This document shows, piece after piece, positions 1-8,537 of a DNA stretch of 64,000 nucleotides. The stretch spans positions 1,922,001 through 1,986,000 of the forward strand of contig NC_016026.1 in the NCBI RefSeq assembly GCF_000226315.1, in the 5' to 3' direction. How positions within the stretch are numbered: the stretch's first letter is position 1; each line of letters starts with the position of its first letter. The DNA is from Micavibrio aeruginosavorus ARL-13. GTDB taxonomy: Bacteria > Pseudomonadota > Alphaproteobacteria > Micavibrionales > Micavibrionaceae. The notes beneath the pieces were generated by a model. That model did no database searches. It saw nothing but the letters and a program-made list of their open reading frames with translations, and had not been told where the DNA came from. A program made the position numbers and the translations under genes.

Positions 1-869
1 ATCCCCTTTGTCGTCGGCAGGCCGATGCTGATCGGGTTGGTGAACCCCTCGCCCAGCGTTGCATCATTGATGCTGAACCCGGTGCCAAACTTGCCCAGAT
101 CGGCCAGCATATCCCAACGGATACCCGTGGCGTTACCAGCGTTCAGCGACACTTCCCAAATATAGGTTTCAAACACGATCAACGCGGTCGACGCGCGCAT
201 GCGTTGGAAATACCGCAACGCCATATCGGCAGAATTTTGGTTCGCCGTATAGACCAATGTGCGGGTCGAACTGTCGATAATCGGCGACGTCCCGACAATT
301 GCCGCCAGACCAGCGGCCACGTTCTGCATGAACGATTCATCTTGGCTGATCGGCGGGATTTTTACGGTGAAGGTCTGGCTTTCTTTCACGACCAGAACAC
401 CATCTTCGAACGAGCAATAAAGCTGAGCCAATCCGCAGACCTTATTCACGACGGAACTCAACGGTCCGCGCAAATTCGCCACAGTGATGGTGCGCGTCAG
501 ACCTTCGTTGCTTTCAAAGGCCAGCGGCACATCATAATCCGCCAAAATCAACTGCAACGCACCGGCCAAAGTTTCACCGCGCAGCTCCAGCGGCCCCACC
601 ATGTCATTGGGCAGCGGATCATCCATGGAAATTTCAGGGATCAGAACATCGCGCCCCAGTGGCAGATACATCACACTGTCCGGGCGTTCGTTGATGGCTT
701 CCTTGCGCTCTTCGGCAAAGGCTGGCGCGGGAATATCCAGATCGCGCGCGCCCGGCACGTTCGCCTGCGCACAGCCCAGCAACATCAACGGCAACAACGC
801 AGCCGACATCAATTGTCGCGCCATACCTTTACGGTTCTGCATCTTGCGTGCGTGTGTATTCATCATCAT
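1..869 (-). CDS. Secretin-family outer membrane lipoprotein (PilN/type IVb pilus-like), partial
   Basis: The reading frame runs off the left edge; 289 N-terminal residues are visible. The N-terminus has a hydrophobic segment ending in LLGC-AQ, a good lipobox, so it is probably a lipoprotein. It continues into domains typical of secretin N-terminal regions, with a segment around residues 95-130 resembling a secretin/TonB short N-terminal domain, then the beginning of an N1-like domain. The conserved pore domain lies outside the window. Secretins of this lipoprotein type form the outer-membrane ring of type IVb pili or related secretion systems. Three consecutive ATG codons (869, 866, 863) are possible starts. 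The first overlaps the stop of the upstream response regulator (ATGA), and a GGGGGA Shine-Dalgarno lies just before it. Family assignment is from visible sequence character only; the exact system (pilus or type II secretion) is uncertain. Confidence 0.7.
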   Translation of the reverse strand, partial: MMMNTHARKMQNRKGMARQLMSAALLPLMLLGCAQANVPGARDLDIPAPAFAEERKEAINERPDSVMYLPLGRDVLIPEISMDDPLPNDMVGPLELRGETLAGALQLILADYDVPLAFESNEGLTRTITVANLRGPLSSVVNKVCGLAQLYCSFEDGVLVVKESQTFTVKIPPISQDESFMQNVAAGLAAIVGTSPIIDSSTRTLVYTANQNSADMALRYFQRMRASTALIVFETYIWEVSLNAGNATGIRWDMLADLGKFGTGFSINDATLGEGFTNPISIGLPTTKG

Positions 870-1237
870 GTCCCCCGGGTCACCAGCACCCGTTCAATCG
901 CTTTAATCAACCTGTCTTTCACAACCGGCTTGATCAGAACAGCACCGACACCCCACTTGGCCGCCTGTTCCAACAAATCGGTCGTTTGATCGCCCGTCAC
1001 AAGAATGACCGGCGTTTCCAAATCTCTGCCGCGCACCGCGCGAATAAAATCCAATCCACCCATCGGCTCCATACGCACATCGACAACAGCCGCCGCAATA
1101 TTGGCGCTCATCAACCCGAGTGCTTCGTGGCCGTCTTTTGCTTCCACCGTTTCATGTCCGGCATCTTTCAAAAAACGGACGATTTGCATCCGTACAAAAT
1201 CATTGTCTTCGACAACTAAGATCTGGGCGGCGGACAT
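866..1237 (-). CDS. Single-domain response regulator (CheY-like receiver)
   Basis: A 123-residue stand-alone receiver domain. It shows the acidic pair in ILVVEDND near the N-terminus, a phospho-acceptor aspartate in AAAVVDVRMEP, the conserved Thr in ILVTGD and the Lys in LIKPV, so all core receiver residues are present. No output domain follows. I chose the ATG at 1237 because the receiver fold begins directly after it; upstream in-frame starts would add an unconserved tail. It overlaps the downstream secretin gene by four bases, so the two are probably translationally coupled. This suggests a role in regulating the pilus or secretion apparatus, which is inference. The cognate kinase is not nearby. 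Confidence 0.85.
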   Translation of the reverse strand: MSAAQILVVEDNDFVRMQIVRFLKDAGHETVEAKDGHEALGLMSANIAAAVVDVRMEPMGGLDFIRAVRGRDLETPVILVTGDQTTDLLEQAAKWGVGAVLIKPVVKDRLIKAIERVLVTRGT

Positions 1238-1523
1238 GGGACGAGCCGGGAACAAAAGAAGGACTGGAGGGTGGTCTGACGTGATTCGCCAAACCGGATA
1301 AATCATAACAAGGGTAAACAAGGAACCCCTTTGATGCAAACGCTTTTGGCGCAAATCCGTGGTTTCCGGCCCGCGACACGCAAATATTAACGATTGCTTC
1401 AGCTTCGTAAAATCGCTGTGAATCACCATGCCCCCGCATATTGAGCCCCACCCCGCCCGGGTGTAGGGTCAGCCCCATCGTTTTTCCCGATAAACCGCCT
1501 CATAAACCGATGGAAAGACTGGC

Positions 1524-2030
1524 ATGTTGGACTGGGTGGCGCTGTTATGCCTTGCGGGCGCGATTGGATTGCTGATCGCGCTGGCCATCATTGATCTGAA
1601 AACCTGGCTGCTGCCCAACGTTTTGGTCGCGCCCTTTGCTCTGCTCGCCATCATTTTCCATTTTGTCGCCCCCACCCAATCCCTGCCTTTGCCCGACATG
1701 ATCGCCGGGGCAGCCCTCGGCTTTGGCGTATTATGGATTATCCGTTATTTTGGCAGTCGTTATTATGGCCAAGACGCGCTCGGCCTCGGCGATGTGAAAT
1801 TGATGGGCGCCGCCGGATTATGGTTAGGGACTGAGGGCATCACACTGGCTCTGACCCTTGGCGCAACCGCCGGGTTACTGCACGGGCTGGGCGTCGCCGC
1901 CCTGACCGCGCGGCGCGAAGGCGGCCCGATGAAGCTATCCCGCCTGCAAATTCCCGCCGGCCCCGGCTTCGTTGTCGGCATCTTGTGTGTCGGGGCCTAT
2001 CAATACATGCATTTCCGGATCGGGGGGTAA
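1524..2030 (+). CDS. Prepilin peptidase (A24 family, TadV/CpaA or PilD C-terminal type)
   Basis: A 168-residue, strongly hydrophobic protein with several membrane helices. It carries the two catalytic aspartate contexts of type IV prepilin peptidases: one in the first loop (AIIDLKTWLLPN) and one in GLGDVKLMGAAG, the GxGD-type motif. The length matches the short peptidase-only form without the N-terminal methyltransferase domain. It would cleave leader peptides from pilin-like precursors in the inner membrane. It lies divergently from the response regulator-secretin pair, which supports a pilus or secretion cluster that extends off the left edge. A GGAAAG ribosome site precedes the ATG. Confidence 0.88.
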   Translation: MLDWVALLCLAGAIGLLIALAIIDLKTWLLPNVLVAPFALLAIIFHFVAPTQSLPLPDMIAGAALGFGVLWIIRYFGSRYYGQDALGLGDVKLMGAAGLWLGTEGITLALTLGATAGLLHGLGVAALTARREGGPMKLSRLQIPAGPGFVVGILCVGAYQYMHFRIGG

Positions 2031-2036
2031 ACAACA

Positions 2037-3260
2037 ATGACTGGCGCACTGAGCAATATCCGCGTTCTCGACCTCTCCCGCGTGCTTGCGGGGCCGGTTT
2101 GCACACAAATTCTGGGCGACCTTGGCGCCGACATTATCAAGGTTGAGCGCCCGGGTGAGGGCGACGACACCCGCAAATGGGGCCCGCCCTATCTGCTGGA
2201 TGAAAACGGCGCGCCCACCAGCGAAAGCGCCTATTACCTGTCCGCCAACCGGAACAAGCGATCCCTCGCCGTCGATATCACGACGACGGAAGGGCAAGAG
2301 ATCATTCACGCCTTGCTCGAAAAATCCGATGTGATGATCGAGAATTTCAAAGTGGGCGGGTTGGATAAATACGGGCTGGGTTGGACCAGCATTCAAAAAC
2401 GCCATCCGCATATTATCTGTGCCTCCATCACCGGGTTTGGTCACACTGGCCCACTGGCCAGCGAGCCGGGTTATGATCTGATGGTTCAGGCCATGGGCGG
2501 CATGATGGCGATTACGGGTGAACCCGGCGGTCAGCCCATGAAAATCGGCGTGGCACTCAGCGATGTGATGACCGGGCTTTACGCCACCATCGGTATTCTC
2601 GCCGCACTGAACGCCCGCAAGGAAACAGGCAAAGGGCAACATGTTGATGTCGCCTTACTGGATTGCACACTGGCGGGCCTGACCAACCTTGCGCAATATT
2701 ATTTAACATCCGGCACCGTTGCGAAACGTCAGGGCAATGCCCACGCCACCATCGTTCCCTATCAAGCGTTTGAAGCGGCCGATGGATGGATGGTGATTGC
2801 CGTTGGCAATGACACGCAATTCAAACGCTTGGCCACCGCCCTTGGCCATGCCGAATGGGCGGATGATGAGCGCTTCGCCCGCAACCAAGCCCGCGTGAAG
2901 CACCGCGACATTCTGGTGCCCATGATCGAATCCGCCATGAAAACACGCAGTGTGGAGTCATGGGTGTCGTTGTGTCGCGACATTGACGTGCCCGCCGGCC
3001 CCGTCAACAAGATGGATCAGGTGTTCGCCATGGCGCAGGTTGATGCCCGCGCGATGAACATTGAAATGAACCATCCGCTGTCCCCCACACCGATCCATTT
3101 GGTGGGCAGCCCGCTGAAACTGTCCGACACATCCGTCGATTATCGCCTCCCCCCGCCGATTTGTGGGGAACATACGCGCGATATTTTGCAGAGCCTGTTG
3201 CAGATGGATGATGCGGATATCCAAGCCCTGATGACGCGTAACATTGTGGACCAACACTGA
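2037..3260 (+). CDS. CaiB/BaiF family (class III) CoA-transferase
   Basis: A 407-residue protein with the class III CoA-transferase N-terminus (IRVLDLSRVLAGP), the GADIIKVERPGEGDDTR segment, and the region GYDLMVQAMGGMMAITG followed by SDVMTG, where the catalytic aspartate of the family is expected. These enzymes move CoA between carboxylic acids through an aspartyl-CoA thioester. The substrate cannot be read from the sequence. The length is normal for the family. It begins six bases after the prepilin peptidase stop and ends one base before the pyrB start, so it may be cotranscribed with both, although no functional link is evident. Confidence 0.9.
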   Translation: MTGALSNIRVLDLSRVLAGPVCTQILGDLGADIIKVERPGEGDDTRKWGPPYLLDENGAPTSESAYYLSANRNKRSLAVDITTTEGQEIIHALLEKSDVMIENFKVGGLDKYGLGWTSIQKRHPHIICASITGFGHTGPLASEPGYDLMVQAMGGMMAITGEPGGQPMKIGVALSDVMTGLYATIGILAALNARKETGKGQHVDVALLDCTLAGLTNLAQYYLTSGTVAKRQGNAHATIVPYQAFEAADGWMVIAVGNDTQFKRLATALGHAEWADDERFARNQARVKHRDILVPMIESAMKTRSVESWVSLCRDIDVPAGPVNKMDQVFAMAQVDARAMNIEMNHPLSPTPIHLVGSPLKLSDTSVDYRLPPPICGEHTRDILQSLLQMDDADIQALMTRNIVDQH

Positions 3261-3261
3261 A

Positions 3262-4170
3262 ATGAAACACTGCACCGGCATACAGAATTTAAGCGACGCG
3301 GATATTGACGCCATTTTATCACGCGCCCAAACCTATGCCGATCAGATCAATGCGGGCCAGCCCATCACCCCCTCCTTAAACGGACGGATTGTGATGAATC
3401 TGTTTTTCGAAAATTCCACCCGCACGCGTACATCGTTTGAAACGGCCGCCCTGCGTCTGGGGGCCAATGTCATTAACTGGGACGTTGAATCCAGTTCGAT
3501 CAAAAAGAACGAAAGTTTTTCAGACACAATCCAGACGCTGGCCGAATACGACCCAGATGCCATCATCATCCGCCATTCCGAATATGGCGCGCCCGATTAT
3601 GTGGCCTCCATGGTCAAATGCCCGGTGATCAATGCCGGGGATTCATGGCGCGAACACCCGACGCAAGCGTTGTTGGACGCCTTCACCATCCGTCAGGCCA
3701 AGGGCCGGATCGAAGGATTGACCATCGCCATTTGCGGCGATATCGCGCACAGCCGTGTCGCCGCATCCAACATGGCCCTGTTGACCCGATTGGGGGCAAA
3801 GGTCCGCGTGATTGCGCCCGACTTCCTGATGCCGGAAAAACCGCTGGCCGCTGGCATTGAAAAATTCACATCAATGGACGCGGGCTTGCCCGGTTGCGAC
3901 ATTGTCATGATGTTGCGCAATCAAAAGGAACGCATGGACCCATCGCGCATGCCATCCGACATTGCCTTCTTCAATCAATATGGCCTAACCATCGATCGTC
4001 TGGATCTGGCCAAGCCGGATGCGTGCGTCATGCATCCGGGCCCCATGAACCGGGGCGTGGAAATTGCCGATGACGTCGCCGATGACCCGACCCGATCCCT
4101 GATTTTAAAACAGGTGCGCAACGGCGTCCCCGTGCGCATGGCCGTGCTCGACCTTTTAATCAACCGCTAA
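3262..4170 (+). CDS. pyrB: Aspartate carbamoyltransferase catalytic chain
   Basis: Catalyses carbamoyl phosphate plus aspartate to carbamoyl aspartate, the second step of pyrimidine synthesis. The carbamoyl-phosphate loop FFENSTRTRTSFE, the HPTQALLD motif and the C-terminal HPGPMNRGVEI motif are all present, and the 302-residue length is normal. I take the ATG at 3262, one base after the upstream stop; an in-frame TTG at 3244 would add six unconserved residues. In many alphaproteobacteria pyrB is followed by pyrC (dihydroorotase); here only 18 bases separate it from plsY, so pyrC is absent from this position. Confidence 0.97.
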   Translation: MKHCTGIQNLSDADIDAILSRAQTYADQINAGQPITPSLNGRIVMNLFFENSTRTRTSFETAALRLGANVINWDVESSSIKKNESFSDTIQTLAEYDPDAIIIRHSEYGAPDYVASMVKCPVINAGDSWREHPTQALLDAFTIRQAKGRIEGLTIAICGDIAHSRVAASNMALLTRLGAKVRVIAPDFLMPEKPLAAGIEKFTSMDAGLPGCDIVMMLRNQKERMDPSRMPSDIAFFNQYGLTIDRLDLAKPDACVMHPGPMNRGVEIADDVADDPTRSLILKQVRNGVPVRMAVLDLLINR

Positions 4171-4188
4171 CGAAACGACGTACCATAA

Positions 4189-4788
4189 ATGACCAGCGTT
4201 CTTCTCTTCTCCGTCTTTGGCTATCTGCTGGGCTCGATCCCGTTCGGGTTGGTGCTGGCGCGTCTGGGCGGATATGGCGATATTCGCAAAATCGGATCCG
4301 GCAATATTGGCGCCACCAACGTGCTGCGCACGGGCAATAAACCGCTGGCGTTTCTGACGTTGATTTTGGATGGGGGCAAGGGCGCGCTGGCCGTGTTCAT
4401 CGCCAACCATTTTGGATCGTTCGATGCCGCCATGGCCGCCGGATTGTTCAGCATTCTGGGTCATTGCTTTCCCATCTGGCTGCAATTCAAGGGCGGCAAG
4501 GGCGTGGCCACCACGCTGGGTATGGTTCTGGCACTGGCTCCGTTTACGGGTCTGGCTGCGTGCACCACATGGCTGGTCGTCGCCGTGATCTCCCGTATAT
4601 CTTCTCTGTCGGCCTTGATTGCGATGATTTCAATGCCCGTTTCGGCATTTGTGATTTATCACGATATCAAACTGGCCGCCGTATGCGCGGGCGTCGCCGC
4701 CTTTGTCTGGATCCGCCACAAGGCCAACATCCAGCGCATCTTGAAAGGCGAAGAACCAAAAATCGGGAAGAAGAAAAAAGACGCTTAG
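4189..4788 (+). CDS. plsY: Glycerol-3-phosphate acyltransferase PlsY
   Basis: Integral membrane acyltransferase that moves an acyl group from acyl-phosphate to glycerol-3-phosphate, making lysophosphatidic acid, the first step in phospholipid synthesis. The three family motifs are visible: GSIPFGL near the N-terminus, GSGNIGATNVLR around residue 40, and FKGGKGVATTLG around residue 100. There are several hydrophobic helices and a short basic lysine-rich tail. The 199-residue length is typical. Its last four bases overlap the convergent M48 peptidase gene on the other strand. Confidence 0.97.
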   Translation: MTSVLLFSVFGYLLGSIPFGLVLARLGGYGDIRKIGSGNIGATNVLRTGNKPLAFLTLILDGGKGALAVFIANHFGSFDAAMAAGLFSILGHCFPIWLQFKGGKGVATTLGMVLALAPFTGLAACTTWLVVAVISRISSLSALIAMISMPVSAFVIYHDIKLAAVCAGVAAFVWIRHKANIQRILKGEEPKIGKKKKDA

Positions 4789-5780
4789 GGGCGCGGAGTC
4801 GCAATAATGGTCCGTGGGCGCGGTTTTTGCAAAGACGGATCAGCCGTCACTATGCCTTTCCAAACGTTGCGCAGGGCTTTAACCCGGTCATCCCGCACCG
4901 GGTGCGTGCCGAATAATTTTTCCATCGCAGTGGACATCGATGGCTCCGGCGCATCCTCTTCATAAATACCACCGGGGCCCGTATCGTCCAGCCGATCAAT
5001 CAACGACACGGCCGCATTAAAATCCCGCGTCAGGCGTAATGCATTTTCATCGGCGCGATATTCCTGTCCCCGCACAATTTTGGCGGCCAGCGCCTTCTGC
5101 GCGAAATGATGGACGTAGAAAAATCCCGCCCATGACGCACCATACAACGCGGCACCGATGGATCCGCCTGTTGCAACAACGGCGGCCGCCAAACCGAGAC
5201 CCGCAATCGCGCTCAGGAAAAGAGATCCCTGAACGGCGACGCGCATCGGAATCTGCACACGCACATCATTCGCCCGCATATGTGCCATTTCATGCGCCAG
5301 AACAAATGTCCGTTCCGCACAGGGCATGCGTTTAAAACGGGACGACACGTAAATTGCGGTTCCGGTTGTTGCCGCCACATCACCGATCATGTTCAGGCCA
5401 TGAAAATCCCGATCATCAATCAAACGCACGGGGGGCGCAGCCAACCCAAGACGGCCCGCCAAAAAAGCCACCATGTCCTGCACCGCGGGAATCGTTGGCG
5501 CATGGGCATAGGCCCGGTCAAAATCACGATCGCTTTCAATCTGCAGCGCACGGATTAAAGCGGCCCCATACGCCACCCCCGCAACGCCCAGCCCCACCAG
5601 CGGAGCAAACCCAAACATCGCCGATGCCATCATGGCCAGCCCGGCGGGCGCTCCGAACTGGGCCAAAACCATCCCAGCGCCGCACAGCAGACGGGAGCGG
5701 AGGGTGGGCAGGCGCAAAATCGGTATTGGGGCGGTTTCCGGCATACATGTCGGTTTACATATACTTAAAACTTTTGTCAA
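4785..5780 (-). CDS. M48 family membrane metalloprotease
   Basis: A 331-residue protein with two hydrophobic segments near the N-terminus, the zinc motif HEMAH in FVLAHEMAHM, two more hydrophobic segments after it, and the third zinc-ligand context GQEYRADENA. Near the C-terminus is GTHPVRDDRV, typical of Ste24/HtpX-type M48 peptidases. The catalytic domain probably faces the cytoplasm or periplasm at the inner membrane. The first ATG (5780) is used here; an internal ATG 12 codons later (5744) is equally plausible. The gene is convergent with plsY and divergent from dprA. Confidence 0.88.
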   Translation of the reverse strand: MTKVLSICKPTCMPETAPIPILRLPTLRSRLLCGAGMVLAQFGAPAGLAMMASAMFGFAPLVGLGVAGVAYGAALIRALQIESDRDFDRAYAHAPTIPAVQDMVAFLAGRLGLAAPPVRLIDDRDFHGLNMIGDVAATTGTAIYVSSRFKRMPCAERTFVLAHEMAHMRANDVRVQIPMRVAVQGSLFLSAIAGLGLAAAVVATGGSIGAALYGASWAGFFYVHHFAQKALAAKIVRGQEYRADENALRLTRDFNAAVSLIDRLDDTGPGGIYEEDAPEPSMSTAMEKLFGTHPVRDDRVKALRNVWKGIVTADPSLQKPRPRTIIATPRP

Positions 5781-5852
5781 AAACTGTGCATATCCCCCAC
5801 ACCTCCAGGTTTAGGCAGGATTTCACCCCCAACGGGTGATACATACTTAGGT

Positions 5853-7106
5853 ATGGCCCGCATACACGAACATGCCGCAACGTCGCATTTTGATGACGAT
5901 ATGATCCGCGACTGGCTCCGGCTGGCGCGCACGCCGCATGTTGGCCCCATCACCTTTTACCGCCTGTTGCAAAAATTTGGCACCGCCCGCGCCGCGTTGG
6001 ACGCCCTGCCCGATCTGGTACCGGCGCACGGCAAGCAAAAAAAGCTGACACCTGCACCCCTGGCCGATATCGACCACGAATTAAACGCCCTGCACAAAAT
6101 GGGCTGCATGATTCTGTGCGCCGATGATGTGCGATACCCCGCCCCCCTGCGCGCGGTGGAGGACGCCCCACCCGTGATCACCGTGCTGGGCAATATCGAA
6201 TTGTTGAAACGCCGCTGTGTCGGGATTGTTGGCGCGCGCAACGCGTCGATGAACGGACGCAATTTTGCGCGCAAACTGGCCACCGATTTATCGGCAACGG
6301 GCATCGGTGTTGTGTCTGGCCTGGCGCGCGGCATTGACACCGCCGCACACGAAGGATCGCTGTCCGGCGGCACCATTGCCGTGGTCGCGGGCGGCGTTGA
6401 TATCGTCTATCCACCGGAAAACCAGAAACTGTACGATTCCATCCGGGCAGAAGGATTGATTGTCGCGGAAAGCCCGCTAGCGCAGGAACCTTTTGCCCAA
6501 AGCTTCCCCCGCCGCAACCGCGTGATTTCAGGATTATCACAGGGTATTGTGGTGGTGGAGGCTTCGCTGCGCTCCGGTTCACTGATCACCGCGCGCGTGG
6601 CCGCGGAACAGGGGCGCGATGTTTTCGCCGTGCCCGGCCACCCGATGGACCCGCGCGCCGAGGGGACCAACAGCCTGATCCGCGACGGCGCGGTTATGGT
6701 CCGCAGCGCGCAAGACATTCTGGACGATCTGCGTACATTGCAGCCGGACGAATTTCACACAGCGGCAGGCGTCATCCCAGGCGGATTGTTTGACCGCGCA
6801 ACCGGGTTCTTCCACGACGACAAGACAAAACATGACGACGATGTTTTCGCCGATCTGGACGATGACATTCTGGACATGATGCTGGATTTGGGCGTACGCC
6901 CGATCCCAACCAGTCCCGCGTCCAATCCCGCCGATTTATGCGAAGCGATTTTGGATCATCTATCAACCACCGCCGTTGATATCGACGACCTGATCCGCAC
7001 GCTGGGTCATTCCACCGCCACGGTGCAAAGCGCCCTGTTGACCCTGGAACTGGCGGGCCGGGTCCAACGCCTGCCCGGGAACCGGGTGGTCCGGCTGGCG
7101 GCCTGA
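5853..7106 (+). CDS. dprA: DNA-processing protein DprA
   Basis: DprA loads RecA onto incoming single-stranded DNA during natural transformation and other recombination. The N-terminal helical segment (residues 15-70) precedes the Rossmann-like domain, which contains VGIVGARNAS, VSGLARGIDTAAH, GGVDIVYPPENQ, FPRRNRVISGLS and SGSLITA, all DprA hallmarks. A C-terminal winged-helix-like domain (about 345-415) is present, as in many full-length DprA proteins. The 417-residue length is normal. Position between plsY and topA follows a common alphaproteobacterial order. Confidence 0.96.
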   Translation: MARIHEHAATSHFDDDMIRDWLRLARTPHVGPITFYRLLQKFGTARAALDALPDLVPAHGKQKKLTPAPLADIDHELNALHKMGCMILCADDVRYPAPLRAVEDAPPVITVLGNIELLKRRCVGIVGARNASMNGRNFARKLATDLSATGIGVVSGLARGIDTAAHEGSLSGGTIAVVAGGVDIVYPPENQKLYDSIRAEGLIVAESPLAQEPFAQSFPRRNRVISGLSQGIVVVEASLRSGSLITARVAAEQGRDVFAVPGHPMDPRAEGTNSLIRDGAVMVRSAQDILDDLRTLQPDEFHTAAGVIPGGLFDRATGFFHDDKTKHDDDVFADLDDDILDMMLDLGVRPIPTSPASNPADLCEAILDHLSTTAVDIDDLIRTLGHSTATVQSALLTLELAGRVQRLPGNRVVRLAA

Positions 7107-7164
7107 AAACAGGCACCCGCCCAAAAAGCTTGCAAATTTCCATAAGCTTTACCATGATCCGGCC

Positions 7165-8031
7165 ATGCTCAAGCCAACCCGGGTCATTTTTAACTACGCT
7201 GCACGGTGCAATATGCCGTGCCAATTTTGCTACATCCCATTCAATGGGGTGCGGTCCGCGCTGACCGACCGGCTGGCCGCCATTGACCGTGCGGCCGCGA
7301 TGGGCGCGGAACTGATCACCTTTGGCGGCGGCGACCCGCTGCTGGACCGCGATCTGGAATCCGTCTTTGCGCACACGGCATCCCACGGCATGAAAATCCA
7401 GCTGGATACAAATGGGCTACTTTTGAATGCAGGCACCCTGCCCCTGCTGCAACGTTATGTCAGTTTCATGAGCCTGCCGCTGGAGGGCGACGCTGACACC
7501 CACACAGCGATGCGCGGAAACAAAAAACACTTCGCCCACGTTCTGGATATCATTCCGCGCGTGCTGGATGCGGGCATACGATTGAAGATCAACACCGTGG
7601 CCTGCACCAAAAATCTGCATGCCATGCCGACACTGGCCGACACGTTGTTGCCGTTCGCAAACCGTGAACACAATTCATTGGCGCGGTGGAGCATCTATGA
7701 ATTCATCCCCGCCGAACGCGGAGACATGAACCGGATTGATTTTGAATTATCCCCCGGGCGGTTTCAGTCCGCAATGAACGAACTGTGCCGTCGCTTCCCC
7801 GATCTACCTATTGAACCCGGCGCGCGCAGTGCGCGTAAATCGGCCTATTTCTTTATGAATGATAATGGCACGGTTTATGCCACCAACCCATCAACGGATT
7901 GCGACAGCACGGTCTTTCTGGGCCACATCATGGATGACGACATCCATGAAAAATGGTCCGCCCTGATTGAGGGGACGGACCATGGTGTTCGCTTTCACGA
8001 TCGCGCAAATTTACGCTTGAAACTGATATAG
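7165..8031 (+). CDS. Radical SAM protein, viperin-reminiscent
   Basis: A 288-residue protein with the radical SAM cluster motif CX3CX2C (Cys15, Cys19, Cys22) in RCNMPCQFC, and a GGGDP element at residues 54-58 in place of the more usual GGEP. Further along are KINTVA (141-146), RWSIYEF (174-180) followed by an acidic/glycine turn, and a KSAYFFMNDNG segment near residue 215. The order and spacing of these elements resemble viperin-type enzymes (KINSV, RWKVFQ, SY..LDE), but the match is partial and I could not align it computationally. It may instead be another single-domain radical SAM enzyme of unknown substrate. It stands alone between dprA and a convergent membrane protein gene. Confidence 0.8.
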   Translation: MLKPTRVIFNYAARCNMPCQFCYIPFNGVRSALTDRLAAIDRAAAMGAELITFGGGDPLLDRDLESVFAHTASHGMKIQLDTNGLLLNAGTLPLLQRYVSFMSLPLEGDADTHTAMRGNKKHFAHVLDIIPRVLDAGIRLKINTVACTKNLHAMPTLADTLLPFANREHNSLARWSIYEFIPAERGDMNRIDFELSPGRFQSAMNELCRRFPDLPIEPGARSARKSAYFFMNDNGTVYATNPSTDCDSTVFLGHIMDDDIHEKWSALIEGTDHGVRFHDRANLRLKLI

Positions 8032-8349
8032 TTATTTCGGTACTGGACCGGATGGGGCCGCAGCTTTCTTCGCCGCCATGATTTTCAGACAATCATCCTT
8101 GGTCAGTTCAAACAGAACGTCCTTGGCCTCACCCGTCGCACGGCGTGTAAATTGATCATGGAACGCGCTGGCGTCGCGCGTCAAACGATCACAATATTTA
8201 TCGACCATCACATCCGGGCTGGCGTTGTCGCGTGCGTCCTGTTCACGTTTGTTTTCATTCCACAGATGAGCCACCCCGATGATCGTAATCATCGTCGCAT
8301 AGAACAGGGCCGTTTGTCCCAGCGTTACTTTTGACTGTTTCATAACCAT
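8032..8349 (-). CDS. Small membrane-anchored hypothetical protein
   Basis: A protein of about 105 residues with one hydrophobic helix near the N-terminus (LGQTALFYATMITIIGVAHLW) and a charged C-terminal part containing two cysteines and ending in an alanine/proline-rich tail. I do not recognise the family. I start it at ATG 8349, preceded by a GGAAAGAG ribosome site; ATG 8343 (MKQSKV) is an alternative, and a longer frame from 8394 is less likely. Its stop codon abuts that of the convergent radical SAM gene with no gap. Confidence 0.6.
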   Translation of the reverse strand: MVMKQSKVTLGQTALFYATMITIIGVAHLWNENKREQDARDNASPDVMVDKYCDRLTRDASAFHDQFTRRATGEAKDVLFELTKDDCLKIMAAKKAAAPSGPVPK

Positions 8350-8537
8350 GGTCTCTTTCCCCGCCCAAACCGGACGGATACGAAATCTGTTCAAGGGCCC
8401 ACCCTAATCATCGATTAAAAGTTATGTCAACAAAATCGCCGCTTTTGTATTTTTCATAAAAACCACCCTGTTGACGAACGCCCCAACCCGTGTCATTCCC
8501 TGAAAGGACACTTTATATATAGAGGCAGGATTTTCAC

